NCBI RefSeq assembly: GCF_937616625.2
Contig: NC_065570.1
Span: forward strand, 67,483,665-67,547,664
DNA length: 64,000 bases
DNA from: Mercurialis annua
Taxonomy: Eukaryota > Streptophyta > Magnoliopsida > Malpighiales > Euphorbiaceae
Reading direction: 5' to 3'
This document shows, piece by piece, positions 1-12,232 of this stretch; positions within the stretch are counted from its first letter, which is position 1, and each line of letters opens with the position of its first letter. The position numbers were made by a program, and so were the translations under genes. A model generated the notes under the pieces. It did no database searches. It saw only the letters and a list, made by a program, of their open reading frames with translations, and had not been told where the DNA came from.

Positions 1-400
1 TTTCCTCCGATAGTTGGGTAAAATTTCCTAGTTTTGTTTTGGATTTGTGATTTTTCCATCAAATATTGGTTACTGGGCCTAACTTAAAAAGCAGGCCCAA
101 TCCAAATTATGGTGGGGCAGGCAGGCTAGATTGGAAGAAGGGTTCAGGCTCATTAAAATGGCCCTGTATTCCCATTCTTAACCAAAAAGAAAGAAGGAAA
201 TTGAGTCAATTGACATTATTCTTTAGGGATATTTTTTATCATTACCAAAAAGTTGGATGGCCTTATGCAACTTTAGCCTTCATTCTATCTTCCCAGAATA
301 CTGGCTAATGAACTCAACTCTCATATTTTTTTTTCTCTCTAAAAAATAATTAATTTACTACTAATTTGCTATATAACTACTTCCCCTCCCCGGGTGCATT

Positions 401-2667
401 ATGCCTTTGTTGGGCAGTAAATTGACGGTTTCACATTCAAATATGGAAGCTTGTATGGTTTCATGCACACCCAAATCGCAATTTCTCCAATTTAATCTCT
501 ACCCAGCTCTCAGCTCTCTTGATTTTTTCCAGGTACTTAATCTTTTAGTTCCATTTAATTTTGTTGTAAATTGTAATTAATAGTATCGGATTATGTGAGA
601 ATTTCCGTATCCAAGTATGACTCATGGGAGAATGAAGAAGTGGATACACTATTTTAAATTCAGTTTTAAATTGATGTGTTAATTTGGTAATACAATTTCA
701 CATGTGAATGAAGTTGAACTTATTAATGGATTGGTTCTGGTAAAAGAAAGTTGTCAAGGTTTATATATTCATTTAGCTAGGTAGCACTGATACGGACACG
801 GGAAAACAGGATACTTGGACATGGATGTTGCGGAACGGTGTTATTTTAAGGTTTATATGTAAAAAAATGTAGTTGAAAGGCCAAGTTTCCGACACGTTTC
901 TAAAACGGGAATTGATTGAATGAAGTGTCCGTGCTACCCAGTCTTTTAGTGCAAGAAAGCACAAGTTGAATCTTGTTAGTGTTTGTTGTGTTCCATTATG
1001 CTTCTTGCTAGGCGCTTTTAAAGTTAAGATAATGGATATTGCAATTTGAATATGAAAGTAGCTTAATTTAAGTTTGAGCTTATTGGTGTTGCTGGGGAAT
1101 GTTGATTAAAATTTTTCAGAAATTTGTGATATGTTATACATTTTCTAAATTACTTGTGCTCTTTAATTCTCAATCTGTCGGCTTGCAGAGCATCAAACTT
1201 AAACACAAACTGAAGTCTGTAATTATCTCGAGAAGAAAGTTCTGGCAACCACATGCATTGGTCATTGCAAGTGAACAACCTCAAAATTCTGATTTTCCGC
1301 GTTATTATTCAAGGAAGGAGAAGAAACCTTTTCCTGTACCGATAGTGGAATTAAGACGAGCTGCTAGGCAGAGACTCAAGGAGAGGCTCAAGAACAAGAA
1401 AGGCCAACCAAGAGGGCGAGTCCCTCCTCCGAAGAATGGCATGGTTATTAAGAGTCTTGTACCAGTTGCTTATGATTTGTACAATTCAAGGATTATACTG
1501 ATTAACAATCTCAAAAAATTGTTGGAAGTGGTTCCTGTTCATGCTTGCGGGTAATTTTCGTCCTTCACTCTGTCTTGCTCAACATTATTATTTGGCTCGG
1601 GATTATGATCTCATCTTAACCTATCATTATATGATTTTGCTCAAGTGGAACTTCCTATGATCACCTCTTGCTATTATACCGTATTCTAGCATCATAATGA
1701 AACAAAATCTGCCTAGTATTGTAATGATCACATTATTATGAGATACTTCTTTGCAATATTTGTTTGGCACGAAATTGAGGCTTGAACCTGCTAATTTAAA
1801 TGAAAGTTAAGAGTCATAGAGCGGCTACTGTTTATCATTTGCAGGTGGTGTAATGAAATCCATGTGGGACCTTTGGGACATCCATTCAAGTCATGTAAAG
1901 GTAAATATGCTACCCTTCGCAAGGGCAATCATGAGTGGATAAAGGCAGCTATTGAAGATGTACTTGTGCCTATAGAAGCCTACCACCTCTTTGACCGCCT
2001 ACAGAAGCGTATTACTCATGAGGAGAGGTTTTCAATCCCTCGAATTCCCGCTGTATTAGAGCTTTGCATCCAAGCTGGTGTCAATATTCCTGAATATCCC
2101 ACGAAGAGGAGAAGAAAGCCTATCATCCGCATCAGTAAGCATGAATTTGTGGACGCGGATGAAAGCGATTTACCGGACCCTGTTCCAGAGTATGAAAAGC
2201 CGCTACTAATGGAAATACCCAAATCAGAAATAGTAGTTCCATCTGATGAAGAAGTAAAATTCATTGCTGATGAAACAATACGAGCATGGGAGAAGATGAG
2301 GAAAACAGCCAAGAGGCTAATGGGGATATACTTTGTGAGGGTTTGTGGATATTGTCCGGAGGTGCATGTCGGACCCAGCGGGCACAAGGCGCAGAACTGC
2401 GGGGCCCACAAGCACCAACAGCGAAATGGGCAACATGGTTGGCAGGCGGCTGTGCTTAACGACTTGATACCACCTAGATATGTGTGGCATGTTCCTAATG
2501 TAAATGAGCCATTGCAACGGGAGCTCAGGAACTTCTACGGACAAGCCCCTGCTGTTGTGGAGATCTGCATTCAAGCTGGTGCAGTTGTGCCAGAAGAGTA
2601 CAAATCAACCATGCGGTTGGATATTGGGATACCCTCCAGTGTTAGCGAAGCCGATATGGTTGTTTGA
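401..2667 (+). CDS. APO4: APO protein 4-like (organellar, intron-splicing family)
   Basis: Model of three exons: 401-532, 1189-1550 and 1845-2667; 438 residues. Splice phases agree, and the 1550/1845 junction rebuilds a Cys-Gly-Trp-Cys motif. Two copies of the APO zinc-binding motif are visible: one with C164, C167, H171, H177 and C182, and a second starting at C332, C335 and H339. Both have the form C-x2-C-x3-H-V-G-P-x-G-H. APO proteins are plant-specific RNA-binding proteins that promote group II intron splicing in plastids or mitochondria. A basic stretch near residues 95-120 fits nucleic-acid binding. The C-terminal end and the short N-terminus resemble APO4, the mitochondrial member, more than APO1-3; that assignment is by recall. 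The start is uncertain: in-frame ATGs at 401, 443 and 455 all lie in the first exon. An ATG at 1099 is rejected because a good 3' splice site at 1187-1188 follows it. Intron 1 carries a small inverted-repeat element (about 780-938). Confidence 0.82.
779..940. repeat. Short inverted-repeat element in APO4 intron 1
   Basis: About 160 bp bounded by GGTAGCAC...ACGGACAC at 780-799 and the complementary GTGTCCGTGCTACC at 925-938. The interior has further 'acacg/cgtgt' and 'gacacgttt' words. The same terminal word family (TAGCACGGAAAC / GTTTCCGTGATT) recurs at about 5798 and 6240, so it looks like a dispersed MITE-like family. I could not define a target duplication. The superfamily is not assigned. 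Confidence 0.5.
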
Positions 2668-3273
2668 GGTATTTTTCTTCACCTCCTTGTAATTTGATAG
2701 TAAACTGTATGTAGAATATACACATTTTTGCAATAGATGGGCTGTAGCATTAGAATGTGGTTTATTTAACCTGATTTAGCTGTATGTTTCACCTGTCTAT
2801 GGCATGTGAGTGAAAATACAGTTCTGAAGCATTAACATGAAATTCTCGAGTTCCTCATACACCTAAACTCATGGCTAGCAAGCTTTTAGCTGCGCGGACC
2901 GTCAACATTAAAAATGCCAAACTCGAAGATAGTTTATCAAAATATAAAAATGTTAATGTCAATTTATCTTTGACTTTTGGAGTATAAAATTAATTTTATA
3001 TGTCCGAAAACAACTCTAGTACCAATTAAGCTACAATGATTGAGTTAATGATATTTTCATTTGTGGATGAAAAACTCTTATAACTAGTCAACTCTGAAAC
3101 TTTCAAACTCACCTCCTATTTCTCTTGCTAGCCTTATATATATATATATATATATATATTATTTATTTTAAATTACTGTTTCTCCATGCTTAAAAATTCA
3201 CAATCTTTCTTTACATACACATCTAAAAAGTAAATAATAAAAACATCTTCAATAAAACAAAAGCTGAGAGAAA
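2668..3273. other. Intergenic: APO4 3' region and promoter of the small membrane protein gene
   Basis: No coding sequence recognised. The first part should hold the APO4 3' UTR. A (TA)n run of about 26 bp at 3134-3159 lies 115-140 bp before the ATG at 3274 and could serve both as a microsatellite and as the TATA region of that gene. Confidence 0.5.
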
Positions 3274-3486
3274 ATGGCAGGTCCAGATCAAGCAGCTCAA
3301 CATCCAACAGGGGTGCTTCATCAACGCAAGAGTTTACCAAAATGTCCAATAAGAATGGCCATGGGAGGTTTTATTTTTGTTGCTACTATTGGTTATTTTA
3401 CTTTATATTCCAAGAAAAAACCTGAAGCTTCTGCATTAGATGTTGCCAAAGTTGCTACTACTTCTAACATCAATCCTACCAAATAG
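3274..3486 (+). CDS. Small single-pass membrane protein, plant-conserved, function unknown
   Basis: A single-exon 70-residue protein with an ATG in a plausible context and TA-rich promoter sequence upstream. The N-terminal 26 residues are polar and basic. Residues 27-45 form one hydrophobic, Gly/Phe-rich segment, followed at once by a Lys cluster (KKK, 47-49) and a short polar tail ending in Lys. The positive residues flanking the helix predict insertion in a membrane. I recall similar short anonymous proteins in other angiosperm annotations, but no function is known to me. Mitochondrial or ER location is possible and cannot be told from the sequence. It is more than a random ORF: the codon use is sound, it sits in a clean promoter-ORF layout, and it has membrane-protein topology. 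Confidence 0.7.
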   Translation: MAGPDQAAQHPTGVLHQRKSLPKCPIRMAMGGFIFVATIGYFTLYSKKKPEASALDVAKVATTSNINPTK

Positions 3487-4112
3487 AACACCACCTTCAA
3501 AATTATTCTTTTTTTTATCTTTATTGTTATTTTTTTATTATTCCAAAATAAATCATAATTTTTTGTGTTTTTTACAATTTTAACATAAATGTTTGTTTTT
3601 AGCAATGTAAATCACAAACTGTCAATTTTTTATGAATTTTAAACAACGAATAATTTTTTGATAAAAAATATTGACGTGGAAGATGAAACAGTTATATGAT
3701 ATACACACATATATATATAGTCTACACCATTATTTTTTATCAAAAAATTGTTCGATGATATATATTATAAGAAATTGATAGTTCGTGTTTTAAATTGTTA
3801 AAATTTAATTTCATGTTAAATATGCTAGAATTTTTTGTTATTTTGTGATTAATCCTTTATTTTGTTACAGTTTTCTTCATCTAGTGGATTATATATATTG
3901 TTTTAACTATAAGGGAGGATGGGAAAAAATTGAAATTTCTGAATTTTTTATATTTATATTATTAGATTTTTTAGTGTATAGAACATTATTGTTATTGTTT
4001 TATGTTGTATTGATTTGTACACATATTTGGTTTCAATACATATCTCTTGACCCAATGATGACAATTCATGAAAATTGTAATGTTTGGTTTAGGGTTTACA
4101 ATATGTTTTGTT
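3487..4112. other. Intergenic, A+T-rich
   Basis: No gene recognised. The block around 3600-3830 contains partly self-complementary words (a 'gaataattttttgataaaaaa' type at about 3648 and its complement at about 3735) and may be a decayed foldback element. Nothing else is supported. Confidence 0.4.
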
Positions 4113-4765
4113 GATTTTTTTTTTATGAAACAAGCAATTTTATTAAATCAAGTCCAAAGCAATTACGGTTGTAGAAAATAGAGAAAACATTATTGCACCA
4201 TTCCTATTAATTTGTCATTGAATGGGTTGTTTGAGCTAACAAATGCATAGCAAAGTTTGCATATCGTCTTATAAAATAAAAAAAATAAAATAAAAAAATT
4301 GCTTAGGCAAACTATAACACACTCATATATGATAATATCAATTCCATGCTTGAATGGTTGAGTAATATCTGAAATGAACTTTCAAACCAACTTAGTGCTT
4401 CCTTAATAGCAACTGATTCTGCTTTTCTAGCTTGAAAAAAACCATGAATCCTTCTTGTTCGAGTTTGTATAAATTGATGGCTCCATTTACTGCCATTGGA
4501 AAAACAGCCGCATCGACATTGGCTTTGATCCATCCAGTCGGAGGGGCATTCCGGATAGCATTACTACGCGTATTGTTTAGGCCAGGATAAATATCGCGGC
4601 AGACTGCAAATTGCAATACCAAACCTTTATATCACCATCGTCATTAAGAATTTGAGCAAAACTAAATCGATTCCAACAATCCTTAGCTATCCAACACCCA
4701 GCTAGAAGGTGACTGATTAATTCATTAGCTAAAGTACATACTTGAAAAGTTGAATTATCTATCAC
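4113..4765 (-). pseudogene. LINE (non-LTR retrotransposon) 3' relic: zf-RVT and RNase H-like pieces
   Basis: Translated on the minus strand in shifting frames, this region gives a zf-RVT-like piece (SHLLAGCWIAKDCWNRF, about 4670-4730). It is followed by the start of an RNase H-like domain (PPTGWIKANVDAAVFP, about 4495-4540) and the later helix (ARKAESVAIKEALSWFES, about 4365-4430). This order is that of the C-terminal end of plant LINE ORF2 proteins. A T-run near 4119-4127, followed by a 'tttattaaat' word, looks like the poly(A) tail of the element in minus orientation. Frameshifts and missing upstream reverse transcriptase show a dead, 5'-truncated copy. Confidence 0.75.
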
Positions 4766-5595
4766 TTTTTTATGATTCAGAGCATCTTTGGTGGGATGAA
4801 AACCACAACAAATCCTACCTAGTTGTTCAACTTTTTTTTTTTAAATTCATCAAATTGCATAAAATCGAATCCGAAACACTTACAATTATATTAAAAAAAT
4901 ATTTAAAAACTAAATTCGATGATCTGACATGAAACATTTTGATCTATTAATCTATTAATAATATAAAAGTGTTTCGCTAATAAAATACTCTCACTGATCA
5001 ATCTACAACCTGCAAACTAATTTGTTATATCAGAATCTATTGCTATGACATCTAATTTAACCACCCGACATAACCTTCATGTTAGTATTTTGAATAAATT
5101 ATTTTGTTTTTCAAAAAATATTAAACTAAATGTATTTTATTTATTCGTATGTTTTTATATAGAGTAGATTTGGATATAACAAATAACAGTTTATATAGAT
5201 ATTAGTATAAGTTTGAACTTTTTTATTTATTTATTTTTGCTAACTGTAGAGGAAAAATAACCTTCATCCCAATCACTTTACATGAAAAAATTTGTATAAC
5301 ATAACCATTGCGTCATATTATTCGTACAAGTAAATAATTGTGTTAACTATGTGGATTATTTAATGATAAAAAAATAAATAATAATTAAAAAAATTCTATC
5401 GCATATACTAATTGACTTGTTGTGCTAAATATAGTGCGGGTGCGAACGTTAAAGCAAAAAAAAAAGGAGATGAAAGGTAAATAATTATTCTAGAAAATTC
5501 CAAAAAAAAATGCACACATGCGTATAGAGAAAACGACGATACAAAACAATTTCGCTGCGAAAAGTAGTGGCAGTTGCAGATTCTGAAAGGATAAA
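4766..5595. other. Intergenic, A+T-rich
   Basis: I see no gene or well-bounded element. Several A/T homopolymers occur. The right end is the target-site copy of the element that starts at 5605. Confidence 0.4.
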
Positions 5596-5604
5596 TTTAT
5601 AAAA

Positions 5605-7239
5605 GGGAAAAGGTTTAAATAATGCCCTTTATGTTTACCCTGGAGTTTGGATTAGCCCCTCATGGGAAATTTGGCTAAAGAATACCCTTCACGTTTTAAA
5701 AGAGACCAAATTAAACACCTCTAATAAACGGTGTTAAAAATATTGAAAAGAACCGTGTAATTAAGATTATGTGGCCAAACAAATTCTGACATCTATGTAG
5801 CACGGAAACAAAAACGGAGACGATACGAAATAGACACAAGAAAACGACATTTTTCTAAAATGAAAGACACGAAATGTCAGAAAAACGTGTAAATAATAAA
5901 AACATAGGGTTATATTTATAATATTATAAAATATAAAATGCTATATATATACATTAAATTTTATTTATATATTTATGTCAGTTAATAAAATAAAGCAAAC
6001 ATAATTAAACCAATTCAAAATAAAAAGATAAATTTTATTGTGTATAATGTGAATAATAGAAATTGTGGTTAATTGATTAAAATAATTATTTGTTCGAGAA
6101 TTTTTTAGATTTGTCACAAGTGCTTAATTTTTTTTATTTACCGAAACGTCTCGAAACGTTTCCTTTTGAGTTTTCGGGAGCTTCTGAGAGTTTCCGGTTT
6201 TTGAAACGTTTTCGAAACGGAACACACAACTTTATCAAAGTTTCCGTGATTCTTAGGCTGACATGAATGAAATGTATTGGCATTGGCATCTAATATTAAT
6301 GTTTTTAAGCATAATAAAAAGGCCTAATCACTCAAGAACCCCTCACCTTTAATTTTTTTTTTCAATTCCATCCCGACGTTGAAAATTTGTCAATTTTACC
6401 CACTTTTGAATTTTCCGTTTTCAATTGTACCCCAATATTTTAATTTTTGTTAATTTTTTTACTTAAATGATGAAATCATTCAATTAATTAAGTCTAAACA
6501 TGAAATTAAATTCTTTTTTATTCAAAAAAGTACAAATTGTCCTTTATTTTTAAAAACTAACTAAAAACCATAATCAAATTAACATTAATTTAAATTCTTA
6601 ATTAATTTAACTAAATTTAAATAAATTTTAAAAATATGCAATCAATATATGCGAGACATGGAGAATGTTTTAAACAAATTTTCAAACGCAAAAGATGTTA
6701 ATTTAATTTTTCAGGGTACAATTGAAACACAAAAATGCAAAATAAGGTAAAATTGACAAATTTTCAACGTCAGGGTATGATTGAAAAGGGGATAAAAGGT
6801 CGAGTTTTTTTTAAAACATTAGGCCTAATAAAAATAATAAACTACAAAATAAAAACAACTGGCAGCTCCCTCACCCCACCATCACCGCTGCATCTCCTCC
6901 GTCACAGCTTCATCTCCTTCACCACTACTCCATAGAAACAACAGTCGACAGCTTCAGATTACCAGGTATCGGAGAAGACATTCTCAGCGCTGTAATCCAA
7001 TTTAAATGCCTTTAAATAGCTTATCTCAACTTCACTTAGACTAATTTAAACTTTTGATAATATGTTGGTAGTTTTAATTTAAATGGACAAAATTTTGAAA
7101 GGTTCAACGTTAGTTATACAGTTCTGTTCAATATTTCGTTAAATAAAGGTGTTTAAAGGGTGCTTAATAGCCGAATTTGTTGCGAGGGGCTAATTCAGAC
7201 TTCGAGCTAAACACGAGGGGCATATTTAAACCTTTTCCC
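5605..7239. mobile_element. Mutator-type non-autonomous element carrying nested insertions
   Basis: The ends are inverted repeats: GGGAAAAGGTTTAAATAATG at 5605 and the complement (catatttaaaccttttccc) ending at 7239. They are flanked by 9-bp direct repeats, tttataaaa (5596-5604) and ttcataaaa (7240-7248), 8/9 identical. The TIR similarity continues inward ('gccc...tgttta...'). A second element (6321-6825) with its own perfect 9-bp duplication lies inside. A further inverted pair (TAGCACGGAAAC near 5798; GTTTCCGTGATT near 6241) suggests another insertion. No transposase is encoded. The right end is only 141 bp before the LPAT1 start codon. Confidence 0.82.
6321..6825 (+). mobile_element. 505-bp Mutator-type MITE, copy 1 (nested)
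   Basis: It begins GGCCTAATCACTCAAGAACC and ends in the near-complement ...ACATTAGGCC. Perfect 9-bp flanking repeats, taataaaaa, lie at 6312-6320 and 6826-6834. The inverted arms run for about 130 bp and share words such as GACGTTGAAAATTTGTCAAT. It is the same element as 20275-20778, in the opposite orientation. No coding capacity. Long TIRs and a 9-bp duplication place it with Mutator-like elements. Confidence 0.88.
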
Positions 7240-7379
7240 TTCATAAAAAGAAACCGAATCACCTCGAAACCTGCAGTCTTTCTTTATCATCTATACAGTT
7301 TTCTTTTGATAAATAAAACAATTTACTCATCTATTTAGAAATTTTAGTTTTTCTCTAAATATTGCATTCAAAATTGCAA

Positions 7380-10300
7380 ATGGAAATCAGTTCTTACCCA
7401 GTCCACCATTATTACAACAATCTTCTTTCTCCAAGTAATTTCTCTGTATATTTATTCCTTTTCATTTTATAGTTGATTTTGTTCTTCGATTCATTTCTTC
7501 TTTTAATTTGTTTTGATCCAAGAAATATCTGTTTTTGCAGGTTATGGAAGACCTTTGTCATCTTCAGTACTGGTATTTCTCTTTAACCCGCATTTTTTTT
7601 AATTTTGGGAATTGGAGGGAAATGGGTTTTCTTTTTTATATTCTGTTTTGGATTGGTTAGCTGGATTTCTGGTGTTTTTACATGTCAATTTAGTTGGTGG
7701 CTTGTTCATTAATACTTATGTAAGTTTGTACTGGTTACAAGTTTGAATTTTTTTTTCTATTTTGTATAACTTTGTATTAATATGAAATAATGGCTGCCTG
7801 TATTACCTCATGATCATGATTGCAATATTAGTATTTTTTTTGGTGCAGTTTCTTTATAAGTTTGTATTCTTTGGTTTAGAGTTTTAGACAAAAAATGAAG
7901 TAAAATTTTGGGAAATTAATGTATGTATTAGTTGTATATACATGAACTAGTAGGGCTGTGATTCTGATATGTTGATTTTTTTTTTCATTCATTTGAATAA
8001 CTACCATCAGAAAGAAAAAATCTTGAGGAACTACATGAGGTTTGGTTAAGTAGAATAATTGTGATTAGGCTCAAGACTTTATTTTTAAATCTTTTTTTCA
8101 TAGTTGCTTGTGTAGTGCTGTCTGGTCAGACTTATCCTGTTCTTTCTTTTTTTGCTTCTTTGATACTTGTTGTCTCATGGAAACATTCTTCTTCTGCTCC
8201 TTTTCTATTTTTTCCTTTTCTGATATGGGGTGAGTGGAGGAATATGTTCAACTCCGGATGCCTTGCTTAATGAATTCGGAGATGATATTTATTTTGCATT
8301 TTGTGGAGGCATCATGGTTAATGGTTGGTATGTCATTGTTGTTTTGGTTACTCTGAGCGAAAGTGATTCAGATGTTCTGTTTTGAATAAAGTTCAATGGA
8401 ACTGTTTAAGAACTTGTTTAGACAATTAATCATCTAAAAGACATACGGAGGACATATCAACTAAAATAAAACAAGCTTTCTTATCAATCTCTATCTTCTT
8501 TGCGGGTGAAGATGGGGATGATCGGTTCTTAAGGGGATAGGGGAATGGGGCTAGAAAGGAAGAGCATAACATGTCTTCTAACACCTAATCAACCTTCTAT
8601 TCCGCTTCTAATTTTTTATTGTTTAACATTCGTTGAATACATCAACACCTTATGCCATATAAAGTACAATTGGCTTCTCTTTTCTCTCTTTGTTGTATTT
8701 GTTTATATGCTTTATGGTCTTGCTTGTATGTCTTATTGGTGTCATGGATTGGTGATATCTTACAGGTTACCAACTTATCTTGTCCTTTTGTACTCTTGCA
8801 CTTTGCTCCTTGATTTAGTTGTTTGCATCTTATTAATTGCAGTTCTCTATGCATAAAGGACTATATGTTGGATATTCATCAACTGAGCGGGTAACTCTGA
8901 GAAAATCAGGTAGCTGTAAATCATTATATTTGTAATTGCATGAGCTTTTACAGTTTTCCACCGCCTGATCTTCTGCAATTGATTAAGTCAAGTTTCAACC
9001 TGTTTTCCGAGATAATTCATTTTTGGTTCTTGTTGCTTGCTTATTTGTTTTAGGGAGCAATTTAATACTGTTTTTGTTACTTGGTAATAATACCATGAAA
9101 TGTGATTGGACTATTTATTAGTATGTACTGCTCTATCTAAGAAGGTTTATTTTCTATGCTCTTTTTGAGGACTACTTTTTATCCCTTCTTAATATGAATT
9201 TATTGTTTATTTTGTATGCGTGTATGTCCTTGTTCCCTTGATTATTTTCTGGATTAGGTATTGGTGGTTAATTTTGGAAGATGATGTCATGGGATTATGT
9301 TAGTTGTGGTGGTGACAACATTGTCATGGTCATACACATATGTTCATTTATCTTGATATGATATTTGAATTCAAAAGAAGACAACAATTTAATTTAGTCT
9401 GCAAATAAATGATTGTCTGAAAATATTTTGCAGATAAGTTTAGAATCTCTAAAGTAATATCTTTCCACGGTTGTTTAGTGATTGTTTAACAGTCAAATGC
9501 TGCTTGTTTTTGTTACCTTTCATGCCTGCAGTCCTTTAATCCCTTGGATTGATCAGTTTTTAATCATTTAAAAAATCGATTTCCGTGTTTTTCCAGCTTT
9601 TCTTGATGCTTCTTCATGCATTGTAAGGAAGCATGTGAGAGTACCATGGGAAGAGAAGCTCAGTTGGTCACATTTTGACTGTAAACGTAAAAAGAATAAG
9701 CTGGCAAGAAACACAGTTGTGAGATCTGAGCTTGTGGGAAGTGCGATCCCTGAGTCTGCCTATCCATTATCAGGTCTGTGCTATGAGTCACTTTAGAAAT
9801 TTTCCTTCTTGCCCTTTCAACCTTATGCTAATTTTAACATTTATGTAAAGTGCAGAAATTAAATTAGGGTCAAAAGTTAGGGGAATATGCTTTTATGCTG
9901 TCACTGCAATTTCTGCCATTTTTCTGTTTATTCTGATGTTGGTGCAACACCCTATTGTGCTCTTGGTGGATCGATATCAAAGAAAAGCACAATTTTTCAT
10001 TGCCAAACTCTGGGCAACGATAACTGTAGCTCCATTTTGTAAAATTGAGTTTGAAGGATTGGAGAATCTACCTTCACCTGATGCTCCTGCCGTGTATGTT
10101 TCAAATCATCAGAGCTTTCTAGACATATATGCACTTCTCACCCTTGGAAGAAGCTTTAAGTTCATCAGCAAAACAGGGATATTTCTATTTCCTATTATTG
10201 GGTGGGCCATGCTTATGATGGGTGTTGTTCCTTTGAAGCGAATGGATAGCAGAAGTCAGTTGGTAAGCTACTTCCCCTTCTCCCATTTTTGTAGACTTAG

Positions 10301-10989
10301 TTGAATTCTTCGTGCTGATGTATTTATGCTGTTTGACTTGCATTCGAAATTTTAACTCTTGAATGACTCTGTATGTGTAGGAATGTTTCAAAAGGTGCAT
10401 GGATTTAGTAAAGAAAGGGGCCTCTGTATTTTTCTTTCCTGAGGGGACGCGTAGTATAGATGGTAAATTGGGCGTTTTCAAGGTAAATTCATGTTAGGAT
10501 TCTGATTGTTATTGTTTTGGGTTGGAGGATTTTCTAAACAAAAGTTGGCTAGTTTTGCTAATCCTTTAAAATGGCAAACAAGAAACAGAAAGGAACTCAC
10601 TCTCTTTTTCTTCATAACCAAATTAAACATATGTTTTTAAGGTTTGATCGGATGCACGTGTACAAAGGATGAAACTGATTTTGTGTAATTTTTAATCATA
10701 TTGGTAAATATTAGAAATTTATTTTACCGAAGTTCTTCTCTTTTGTTTTGTATTGGTATCTATTGATGTGAAGAAAGGCGCATTTACGGTTGCTGCAAAA
10801 ACGAGAGTGCCTGTAGTCCCTATTACTCTTGTGGGGACTGGAAAAATCATGCCTGTGGGAATGGAGAGTATCGTGAATCCAGGGTCTGTTAAAGTTGTTA
10901 TCCACAAGCCAATAGAAGGAAGCAATTCTGAAATTTTATGCAACCAAGTCAGGAATACAATTGCAAGTGTGCTTGATCAGCAAAGTTGA
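7380..10989 (+). CDS. LPAT1: Plastid 1-acyl-sn-glycerol-3-phosphate acyltransferase (LPAT1/ATS2-like)
   Basis: Seven exons: 7380-7434, 7541-7572, 8843-8909, 9597-9773, 9856-10262, 10381-10482 and 10774-10989; 1056 nt, 351 residues, all phases consistent. The enzyme acylates lysophosphatidic acid at sn-2 to make phosphatidic acid, the second step of the prokaryotic glycerolipid pathway in plastids. Signatures: NHQSFLD with the H-x4-D pair H195/D200; FISKTGIFLFPIIG (substrate region); FPEGTR at 265-270; VPVVPI in the last exon. A hydrophobic segment lies at about 119-148. The first ~100 residues are Ser/Lys/Arg-rich without acidic clusters, as expected for a chloroplast transit peptide; this and the sequence match plastidial LPAT1 rather than the ER LPAT2 type. 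The long intron 2 (7573-8842) is non-coding. The promoter is formed by the element ending at 7239. Confidence 0.93.
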
Positions 10990-12008
10990 AAATCATCTTG
11001 ATGCAGTCCTGCCTGATTCAAAATGGCATGAAGTGATTAGGCTCCAAGAAAATTTGCATGAAACTGTCTGAAGCTTTTTCTTAAGATTGAAACTTCTGTT
11101 TCCGCTACATTTGGTTATGAAGCGGCTGTTACTGAACAGAATGCTTCCGGGCTGTGAGCCATAGATCTTGTTGGACTTGGTTATGACGCAGAGCATAAAA
11201 TCAATCAAAAGCCGGTTACTGATAAAACATGAGTTCATTTTGTCACTCTATGGACGAAATGAGCATTTTGGGTTTGGCAGGAATCTTGAGATCAGTTCTA
11301 TGTGGCTTCAGCCTGTAGAGTTTCATGAACATGTAAATAAAAAAGTTGTTTAGAATCACAGACATTTTGAAAAAGGACTGGAATACACATTATAGGTTTT
11401 GGATTATAACTGATAATTTTGTTCAAATAAGCTCCTCATTTTAGTGATGGATGTACAGGTAAATTTCACATATATCAGAATATCAACTAGATCTTTCTAG
11501 GTGTAGATATAGTTACACTGACAGAAAAATAATAGATGTATATGTATTTTTCTTAAATGCAAAGCTTTTGTATGGTAATATATATTTTAGATTATAATAT
11601 TCATTGAAATGAATTTTGTATATATAAATTTTAAATTTGTTCAGATAAACTGAAGTGGATGTTGTATTTAAAACTTGTCAAAAAATATGTTGTATTTAAA
11701 ATAATCTTAATTTGAAGAGAAAATGTATTCTTAAAAAATATTTTAATTTAATTAATTAATGTTTTTTCTATCCAAAAACACTTCATACTCTAAAATTTAC
11801 ATAGAAATTTCACCATTTTTATTATAATGTAAACAAATATAATCAATTTATAATTGATGAAATATGAACATTGCAAAGTTTTAATATTTTTAAAATTTAT
11901 TCTAAAAATATGCAAGTCAATCAAATAAAAATACAGAAAAGCTTAAAACTTTTGAAGAAAAGGGAGTTGTTTGGGTAGCAGCCAAATTTAAAGGCCTAAT
12001 AACGTAAT
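10990..12008. other. LPAT1 3' UTR and intergenic DNA
   Basis: No second gene is seen. The first few hundred bases are of gene-like composition (probable 3' UTR, up to roughly 11,360); the rest becomes strongly A+T-rich. Confidence 0.45.
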
Positions 12009-12232
12009 TTGATGAATTATCAGACAATATTTGACTCTTGCACGTATATTTCGGGTAAAATAAGAAAGTACTTTTTCTCCGCATTTACTACTTTCAGTTT
12101 ATTTTCATCCACTTTAATACATATCTTTACTCTTTTATGTACTTATTTTTATTCCTTAATTACCATCTCTTCTTTTTTTAACTTAGTTCATGAATCAATT
12201 AATTGACTAAATCCCTGCGCAAATTCCTCACT

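Noticed and set aside
1099..1188. ATG at 1099 as the APO4 start
   Set aside because: A good 3' splice site (cttgcag at 1182-1188) follows, and an upstream exon (401-532) joins it in phase zero; the intervening peptide is low-complexity and intron-like.
2016..2411. 131-codon open frame on the minus strand
   Set aside because: Antisense shadow of the APO4 last exon, whose sense protein has clear zinc motifs.
8061..8856. Open frames of 69 and 103 codons (hydrophobic)
   Set aside because: They lie inside LPAT1 intron 2; the hydrophobicity reflects T-rich intron sequence and there is no family match.
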